From the NCBI RefSeq assembly GCF_030412915.1, contig NZ_JAUHJR010000004.1, positions 291,493 to 355,492 of the forward strand: DNA of 64,000 nt, read 5' to 3'. The notes below the pieces were generated by a model. It worked only from the letters and a program-made list of their open reading frames with translations. It was not told the DNA's origin and did no database searches. The position numbers were made by a program, and so were the translations under genes. Of the stretch, positions 59,086-64,000 are shown one piece after another. Every line of letters begins with the position of its first letter. The first letter of the stretch is position 1. The DNA is from Nocardioides abyssi. Lineage in GTDB: Bacteria > Actinomycetota > Actinomycetes > Propionibacteriales > Nocardioidaceae.

Positions 59086-59861
59086 CAGTTCTGCTCCTGG
59101 GTCGAGGGGGAGGTCAGGGCGGACAGGAAGACGGGCGGCTCGCCGCCGCCGTGGCACTCGATGCGGGCGCCGGAGACGTAGGAGGCGAGGTCGCTGGCGA
59201 GGAAGGCCGCCACGTGGCCGACCTCCTCGGGCCGCGCCATCCGCCCGAGCGGGATGGTCCGCTCGATCGCGGCGACACCGGCGTCGCCGCCGTAGTGGTC
59301 GTCAGTGTTCTCGGTGCGGCACAGCCCCACGTCGATGGAGTTCATCCGCACGCGCGGCGCCCACTCGACCGCCAGCGAGCGGGTGAGCGAGTCGAGGCCG
59401 GCCTTGGCGGCGCCGTACGCCGCGGTGCCCGGCGAGGGCCGGGTCGCCGAGACCGACGAGACGTTGACGATCGAGCCGCCGCCGGCCTGGGTCTGCATCA
59501 CGCGATTGGCGGCCTGCGCGGCCACGAGCGGCGCCATCAGGTTGAGCCCGACGACCTTGTCGTGGAAGCGCGGGGACGCCTCCGCCGCCAGTGCGTACGG
59601 CGCCCCGCCGGCGTTGTTGACGAGCACGTCGAGCCGGGCGTGGGCCGCGACCACCTCGGCGACGAGCCGGTCGACGGCGTCGGCGTCGCGCACGTCGCAG
59701 ACCAGGTGGGTGGTCCCGGCGACCGGCTCGACGTCGGAGCGCGAGCAGGTCACGACCGTGGCCCCGGCGGCGAGGAGGGCCTGGGTGATGCCGAGGCCGA
59801 TGCCCTTCGTGCCGCCGGTCACCAGGGCGACGCGGCCGGTGAGGTCGAGTGCGATCGGCAT
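59085..59861 (-). CDS. ipdF: SDR, IpdF-like 5-hydroxy-HIP-type dehydrogenase
   Basis: SDR, 258 residues, starting MPIALDLTGRVALVTGGTKG. Motifs: TGGTKGIGLGIT, LVNNAGGAPY, catalytic Ser in NVSSVSATR and Y-x3-K in YGAAKAGL. Rv3549c (IpdF) oxidises the 5-hydroxyl of the HIP-type intermediate in M. tuberculosis. Assignment rests on its position next to the Rv3548c-like SDR and divergent from echA20. A KstR2-like dyad lies in the 37-bp promoter gap. Confidence 0.82.
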   Translation of the reverse strand: MPIALDLTGRVALVTGGTKGIGLGITQALLAAGATVVTCSRSDVEPVAGTTHLVCDVRDADAVDRLVAEVVAAHARLDVLVNNAGGAPYALAAEASPRFHDKVVGLNLMAPLVAAQAANRVMQTQAGGGSIVNVSSVSATRPSPGTAAYGAAKAGLDSLTRSLAVEWAPRVRMNSIDVGLCRTENTDDHYGGDAGVAAIERTIPLGRMARPEEVGHVAAFLASDLASYVSGARIECHGGGEPPVFLSALTSPSTQEQN

Positions 59862-59873
59862 GCTGCGACCATA

Positions 59874-59893
59874 CCAAGCAAATGCTAGGTTGG
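59874..59893. promoter_or_regulatory. KstR2-like operator between ipdF and echA20
   Basis: CCAAGCAAATGCTAGGTTGG has an outer CCAA/TTGG dyad and contains AAGCAAATGCTAGGTT (59876-59891), which matches 11 of the 14 fixed positions of the KstR2 box AAGCAAG-NN-CTTGCTT. It lies between the divergent ipdF and echA20 starts. KstR2 controls exactly these HIP-degradation genes in mycobacteria; its gene is not in this window. Confidence 0.65.
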
Positions 59894-59898
59894 CGCAC

Positions 59899-60657
59899 AT
59901 GCCGACCACCTCGGAGCTCCGCGCGGACGGGATCCGCGTCATCACGATGGCCCACCCGCCGGTCAACGCCCTGACGGTCCAGGGCTGGTTCGACGTGGCC
60001 GCCGCGCTCGACGAGGCGAGCCGCGACCAGGCCACCCACGTGGTGGTCCTGCGCGCCGAGGGTCGCGGCTTCAACGCCGGCGTCGACATCAAGGAGATGC
60101 AGCACACCAGCGGCTTCGACGCCCTGATCGGCGCCAACAAGGGGTGCTACGCGGCGTTCAAGGCCGTCTACGAGTGCTCGGTCCCGGTCATCGCGGCGGT
60201 CAACGGCTTCTGCCTAGGCGGCGGCGTCGGCCTGGTCGGCAACGCCGACTGCGTCGTGGCCAGCGACGACGCCTACTTCGGCGTGCCCGAGGTCAACCAG
60301 GGTGCGCTCGGCGCCGCGACGCACATGGCCCGGCTGGTCCCCCAGCACATGATGCGCACCCTCTACTTCACCGCCCGCACGATCCCGGCGAAGGACCTGG
60401 TCCAGTTCGGCAGCGTGCTCGAGGTGGTCCCCCGCGACCGGCTCGACGACGCCGCGATGCAGGTCGCCGGCGAGATCGCCGCGAAGGACACGCGCGTCGT
60501 GCGCGCGGCCAAGGAGGCGCTGAACGGGATCGACCCCACCGACGTGAACAAGAACTACCGGTTCGAGCAGGGCTTCACCTTCGAGCTCAACCTCGCCGGC
60601 GTCAGCGACGAGCTCCGTGACGGGTTCGCAGGGACAGAGAAAGCAGCCAAGAAGTGA
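59899..60657 (+). CDS. echA20: Ring-opening hydrolase EchA20
   Basis: Crotonase-family protein, 252 residues. In M. tuberculosis EchA20 hydrolyses the last-ring enone of HIEC-CoA (ring D). Visible blocks are PPVNALTVQGWFDV, FNAGVDIKEMQHTSGF, NGFCLGGGVGLVGNADCVVA and FGVPEVNQGALGAATH. ATG start at the end of the KstR2-like promoter gap. The ipdA GTG starts within its stop codon. Confidence 0.9.
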   Translation: MPTTSELRADGIRVITMAHPPVNALTVQGWFDVAAALDEASRDQATHVVVLRAEGRGFNAGVDIKEMQHTSGFDALIGANKGCYAAFKAVYECSVPVIAAVNGFCLGGGVGLVGNADCVVASDDAYFGVPEVNQGALGAATHMARLVPQHMMRTLYFTARTIPAKDLVQFGSVLEVVPRDRLDDAAMQVAGEIAAKDTRVVRAAKEALNGIDPTDVNKNYRFEQGFTFELNLAGVSDELRDGFAGTEKAAKK

Positions 60658-61547
60658 GCAAGGGACCCCGCGACAAGCGGATGAGCATCGACGAGGTCGT
60701 CGGCGAGCTGCGCGACGGCATGACCATCGGCATCGGCGGCTGGGGGCCGCGGCGCAAGCCGATGGCCCTGGTCCGCGCGATCCTCCGCAGCGAGCTGAAG
60801 GACCTCACGATCGTCAGCTGGGGCGGCGCCGACGTCGGCCTGCTGGCCCGCGCGGGCAAGGTCCGCAAGCTGGTCTTCGCGTTCGTCTCGCTCGACTCGG
60901 TCCCGCTGGAGCCCAGCTTCCAGCGGGCGCGCCAGGAGGGCACGATCCCCGAGGTCGTCGAGCTCGACGAGGGCATGTTCCAGACGGGGCTGCGCGCGGC
61001 GGCGGAGCGGCTCCCGTTCCTGCCGATGCGCGCCGGCCTCGGCTCCGACGTCCTGGTCAACCAGCCGTGGATCAGGACCGTCGAGAGCCCGTACGCCGAC
61101 GCGGACGGCGCGCACGAGGAGCTGGTCGCCGTGCCGGCGCTCCACCTCGACGTGGCGCTCGTCCACATGAACCGCGCCGACAAGCACGGCAACGCGACGT
61201 ACCTCGGGCCCGACCCGTACTTCGACGACCTCTTCTGCATGGCCGCCGATCGCGCCTTCGTCTCCTGCGAGCAGGTCGTCGACACGGCCGGCCTGACCGT
61301 CGACACCCCCGTCCAGCGGCTGCTGCTGAACCGGATGATGGTCAGCGGCGTGGTCGAGACGCCGCACGGCGCCCACTTCACCACCTGCACCCCCGACTAC
61401 GAGCGCGATGAGAAGTTCCAGCGCGCCTACGCCGCCGCGGCCGGCGGGTCCGAGGAGGACTGGGCGGCCTTCGAGCAGCGGTTCCTGTCCGGTGACGAGG
61501 CGGCCTACCAGGCGGCCGTCGCCGCGTTCGCCGAGGAGGGCAAGTGA
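60654..61547 (+). CDS. ipdA: Ring C hydrolase alpha subunit IpdA
   Basis: CoA-transferase-fold subunit, 297 residues, of the IpdAB hydrolase that opens the last steroid ring (COCHEA-CoA) to give an open-chain diacid CoA. N-terminal IGIGGWGPRRKPMALVRAIL and a VELDEGMFQTGL block holding the expected catalytic Glu (E106, probably equal to E105 of the M. tuberculosis enzyme). GTG start overlaps the echA20 stop; ipdB GTG overlaps its stop, so the subunits are coupled. Confidence 0.92.
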   Translation: MSKGPRDKRMSIDEVVGELRDGMTIGIGGWGPRRKPMALVRAILRSELKDLTIVSWGGADVGLLARAGKVRKLVFAFVSLDSVPLEPSFQRARQEGTIPEVVELDEGMFQTGLRAAAERLPFLPMRAGLGSDVLVNQPWIRTVESPYADADGAHEELVAVPALHLDVALVHMNRADKHGNATYLGPDPYFDDLFCMAADRAFVSCEQVVDTAGLTVDTPVQRLLLNRMMVSGVVETPHGAHFTTCTPDYERDEKFQRAYAAAAGGSEEDWAAFEQRFLSGDEAAYQAAVAAFAEEGK

Positions 61548-62341
61548 GCACCGACGCCAGCACCAGCGTGACCCGCGCCGACGTCTGCGCGGCGGCCATC
61601 GCCGACGCGTTCCGCGACGACGGGGAGATCTTCGCCAGCCCGATGGGCATGCTCCCGATGCTCGGGGTGCGGCTGGCCAAGCTCACCTCCAACCCGGACC
61701 TGGTCATCAGCGACGGCGAGTCGCTCTTCCTGGCCGGCGTGCCGCCGCTCTTCGCGAAGGCCGACGTGGTCGAGGGGTGGATCCCGTTCCGCCGGGTCTT
61801 CGACGTCGTGGCCTACGGCAAGCGGCACGTGATGATGGGCGCCACCCAGGTCGACCGGCACGGCAACCAGAACATCTCGGCCATCGGCGACTGGTCCCGC
61901 CCGAAGCGGCAGCTGCTGGGCTCCCGCGGCGCCCCCGGCAACACGGTCAACAACCGCACGTCGTACTGGGTGCCGAAGCACTCCACCCGCGTCTTCGTCG
62001 AGGCCGTCGACATCGTCTCCGGCGTCGGCCCGAAGCGGGCGAGGGAGGCCGGGCCCGCGGCTGCGAGGTACAACGACATCCACCGCATCGTCACCAACCT
62101 CGCCGTCCTCGACGTCAAGGGCGCGGGCGACACGGTCCGGCTGCTGAGCGTCCACCCCGGCGTGAGCGTCGACGAGGTGCGCGCGGCCACCGGCTTCGAG
62201 CTCGAGGTGCCGGCCGACGTGCCGACCACGCGTGAGCCCACGGCGGAGGAGCAGGTCGTCATCCGCGAGGTGCTGGACCCCAAGGGCCTGCGCTTCAAGG
62301 AGGTCCCCCGGCCCGACGCGCAGCAGGGTGGCGCGTCGTGA
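61544..62341 (+). CDS. ipdB: Ring C hydrolase beta subunit IpdB
   Basis: Second CoA-transferase-fold subunit of IpdAB, 265 residues. Sequence blocks: EIFASPMGMLPMLGVRLAKL, ISDGESLFLAGVPPLFAKAD, GATQVDRHGNQNISAIGDWS and RGAPGNTVNNRTSYWVPKHS. The classical CoA-transferase catalytic Glu is not evident, as in known IpdB. GTG starts both ends of this gene's overlaps with ipdA and ipdC. Confidence 0.92.
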   Translation: MSTDASTSVTRADVCAAAIADAFRDDGEIFASPMGMLPMLGVRLAKLTSNPDLVISDGESLFLAGVPPLFAKADVVEGWIPFRRVFDVVAYGKRHVMMGATQVDRHGNQNISAIGDWSRPKRQLLGSRGAPGNTVNNRTSYWVPKHSTRVFVEAVDIVSGVGPKRAREAGPAAARYNDIHRIVTNLAVLDVKGAGDTVRLLSVHPGVSVDEVRAATGFELEVPADVPTTREPTAEEQVVIREVLDPKGLRFKEVPRPDAQQGGAS

Positions 62342-63420
62342 TCGAGCAGCTGATCCGCACGCCGTTCACCGACCTCACCGGCGTGCGCCACCCGGTCGTG
62401 CAGACCGGCATGGGCTGGGTCTCCGGCCCGCGCCTGGTCAGCGGCACCGCCAACGCCGGCGGCCTGGGGATCCTGGCCAGCGCCACCATGACCTTCGCCG
62501 AGCTCGAGCAGGCGATCGTCGAGGTCAAGGGCCGCACCGACCGGCCGTTCGGCGTCAACCTCCGCGCCGATGCCGCCGACGCCCCGGACCGGTGCCGGCT
62601 GCTCATCGACCACGGCGTGAAGGTCGCGTCGTTCGCGCTCGCGCCGAAGCCGGAGCTGATCGCCACGCTCAAGGAGCACGGCATCGTCGTGATGCCCTCG
62701 ATCGGCGCGGCCAAGCACGCGGTCAAGGTCGCCTCCTGGGGCGCCGACGCGGTCATGGTCCAGGGCGGCGAGGGAGGCGGTCACACCGGACCGGTGCCGA
62801 CCACGCTGCTGCTGCCGAGCGTCCTCGACGCCCTCCAGGGCGCGGGGAGCGACATCCCCGTCATCGCCGCCGGCGGCTTCTTCGACGGCCGTGGCCTCGC
62901 AGCAGCGTTGTCGTACGGCGCCGCCGGGGTCGGCATGGGCACCCGGTTCCTCCTCACCCAGGACAGCGCCGTGCCGGACGCCGTCAAGCAGCTCTACCTC
63001 GAGCGCGGCCTCACCGACACCGTCGTGACCGCGAAGGTCGACGGCATGCCGCACCGGATGCTGCGCACCGACCTCGTCGCCGAGCTCGAGGAGACCGGCG
63101 CGCTCAAGCGGCTCGCGCCGACCGTGCGCCGGACGCTGGAGTTCAAGCGTGACTCCGGCATGGGCTGGCTCGCGCTGGCCAAGGACGGTCGCGAGATGCG
63201 CAAGTCCCAGGGCCGCACGCTGGGGCAGATGGCGCTGGCCGCCAACACCCCGATGATGCTCAAGGCCGGCCTCGTCGAGGGCGACACCGACGCCGGCGTG
63301 CTGGCGAGCGGCCAGGTCGTCGGGATCATCGACGACCTGCCCACCTGCGAGGAGCTCGTCGACCGGGTCGTCACCCGGGCCGCCGACGAGCTGCGCCGGA
63401 CCGGTTCGTACGTCGTGTGA
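62338..63420 (+). CDS. ipdC: Flavin-dependent reductase IpdC (NMO family)
   Basis: FMN TIM-barrel protein, 360 residues, needed for the 5-hydroxy-HIC-CoA step in HIP degradation. Blocks: PVVQTGMGWVSGPRLVSGTA, VMVQGGEGGGHTGPVPTTLL, IPVIAAGGFFDGRGLAAAL and GVGMGTRFLLTQDSAVPDAV. GTG start overlapping the ipdB stop completes the echA20-ipdA-ipdB-ipdC operon. A second family member lies at 39563-40669. Confidence 0.9.
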   Translation: MIEQLIRTPFTDLTGVRHPVVQTGMGWVSGPRLVSGTANAGGLGILASATMTFAELEQAIVEVKGRTDRPFGVNLRADAADAPDRCRLLIDHGVKVASFALAPKPELIATLKEHGIVVMPSIGAAKHAVKVASWGADAVMVQGGEGGGHTGPVPTTLLLPSVLDALQGAGSDIPVIAAGGFFDGRGLAAALSYGAAGVGMGTRFLLTQDSAVPDAVKQLYLERGLTDTVVTAKVDGMPHRMLRTDLVAELEETGALKRLAPTVRRTLEFKRDSGMGWLALAKDGREMRKSQGRTLGQMALAANTPMMLKAGLVEGDTDAGVLASGQVVGIIDDLPTCEELVDRVVTRAADELRRTGSYVV

Positions 63421-63494
63421 GGCACGCCCCTCCGGCCCGCCCGCGTGAGCACCCTCACCCGGGCCGGCCGGCGGGTCGCCGTACCCTCGAAGAC

Positions 63495-63878
63495 ATGAGC
63501 GCCCCGACGCCCCCGCCCCGCCGGGCCCGTCACCTGCTGGACCCGGACAACCCGCGCCCCGCCCGGCCGACGCGTCCGCGCAAGGACGGCAAGCCCGGCA
63601 AGACCGGTGGCATGCCGATCGAGGTCGTCCAGCGCTACGTGCTCTCGGTCCTGGCGGCCACGACGATCCTGCACATGTCGGTGGGCCTGGTGCTCGCCGG
63701 CCTGGTCATCGACGACGAGTTCCGCGTCTCCCAGATCGGGCTGTGCGTGCTGGGTGGCACGTTCGGCGTGCTGGCCGTCGCCGCCGCCCTCGCGATCCAC
63801 AAGAAGAGCCCGCTCTCCCCCTGGCTGCTGCTCGGCACGATCCCCGGCATCGTCGGGGTGTGGCTGGTGCTCGCCTAG
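63495..63878 (+). CDS. Small membrane protein, 3' end joined to an IS element
   Basis: A 127-residue protein with a basic, proline-rich N-terminus (to about residue 45) and two to three hydrophobic helices (YVLSVLAATTILHMSVGLVL, IGLCVLGGTFGVLAVAAALA and LLLGTIPGIVGVWLVLA). The ATG was chosen because the upstream frame is non-conserved. Its stop codon overlaps the stop of the convergent IS481-type transposase, so the IS may have trimmed the original C-terminus. Function unknown. Confidence 0.7.
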   Translation: MSAPTPPPRRARHLLDPDNPRPARPTRPRKDGKPGKTGGMPIEVVQRYVLSVLAATTILHMSVGLVLAGLVIDDEFRVSQIGLCVLGGTFGVLAVAAALAIHKKSPLSPWLLLGTIPGIVGVWLVLA

Positions 63879-64000
63879 TTGTGATGTCTGGGGACGTTGG
63901 TCAGCCGTGTGACTGGTGGCTTGCCTCCGATGGCGGAGTGGGCGCGGTGGTGATTGTAGAAGTGGAGCCAGCCCGTCAGCGCGTTGTTGCGCTGCTGGGT
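63875..64000 (-). mobile_element. IS481-family transposase, C-terminal part (partial)
   Basis: The minus strand encodes the last 41 residues of a transposase, ending in GWLHFYNHHRAHSAIGGKPP and VTRLTNVPRHHN. The Y-N-H-x-R-x-H-S-A-I-G-x-K-P pattern is the DDE rve-domain end of IS481 (related to IS3) elements. The rest lies beyond the window. The IS terminus is probably within 63874-63890 (TTGTGATGTCTGGGG), immediately after the membrane protein. Confidence 0.85.

Overview
The window is strongly GC-rich, densely packed actinobacterial chromosome, most like Nocardioides or a close relative in the Nocardioidaceae. The evidence is gene content: WhiA, RbpA, a mycothiol-dependent isomerase-like protein, an F420-type luciferase-like oxidoreductase, mycobacterial/rhodococcal-type sterol genes, many GTG starts, many 4-bp stop/start overlaps, and short dispersed GGTCTCGA-type repeats. 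No rRNA, tRNA or CRISPR array was seen. The taxonomic call is inference; no search was run.

Region 1 (1-33 kb) is core housekeeping. In order: a suf operon (sufR-sufB-sufD-Rieske ferredoxin, leftwards, cut by the window edge); two small membrane proteins; an ABC exporter; ctaA and convergent ctaB for heme A; tkt-tal-pgi-pgl; rbpA; secG; the glycolytic tpiA-pgk-gap block; whiA-yvcK-rapZ-uvrC; a TPR-like protein; a Rieske lipoprotein; uvrA with a well-placed LexA/SOS box; a mycothiol-type enzyme plus MBL hydrolase; a tandem pair of unknown membrane-anchored proteins; and a secreted nuclease-like/PLD-like fusion.

Region 2 (33-63.4 kb) is a sterol catabolic island. It holds kshB and kshA (ring opening), fadE26-fadE27, fadD19/echA19, a FadD8-like ligase with an F420-type oxidoreductase and a TetR regulator, a DUF35-ltp4-ltp3 set (sterol side-chain aldolases), two CYP125-type P450s, fadA5, and the ring C/D genes ipdF-echA20-ipdA-ipdB-ipdC. 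Five 14-bp AAC-NN-GTT palindromes of KstR type lie in the promoters of the side-chain and ring-opening genes. One KstR2-like dyad lies between ipdF and echA20. FadD19, Ltp3 and Ltp4 together suggest that C24-branched plant sterols can be used as well as cholesterol. The island is interrupted by a frameshifted secreted GH6 glycosidase gene and a few small genes.

The most unusual structure is at 56813-58158. A single gene for an AbiEi-type wHTH/nuclease-like protein sits between the convergent fadA5 and an SDR gene. It is bracketed by inverted arrays of a 62-bp unit, two copies on the left and three on the right. Each unit has a 22-bp site, made of 7-bp inverted arms around an 8-bp asymmetric core. 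Each gap between sites is a 40-bp hairpin spacer, and the left and right hairpins carry a compensatory base-pair change. I did not recognise this as a named element, and it is the best candidate for an undescribed system here. The window ends inside an IS481-type transposase gene.
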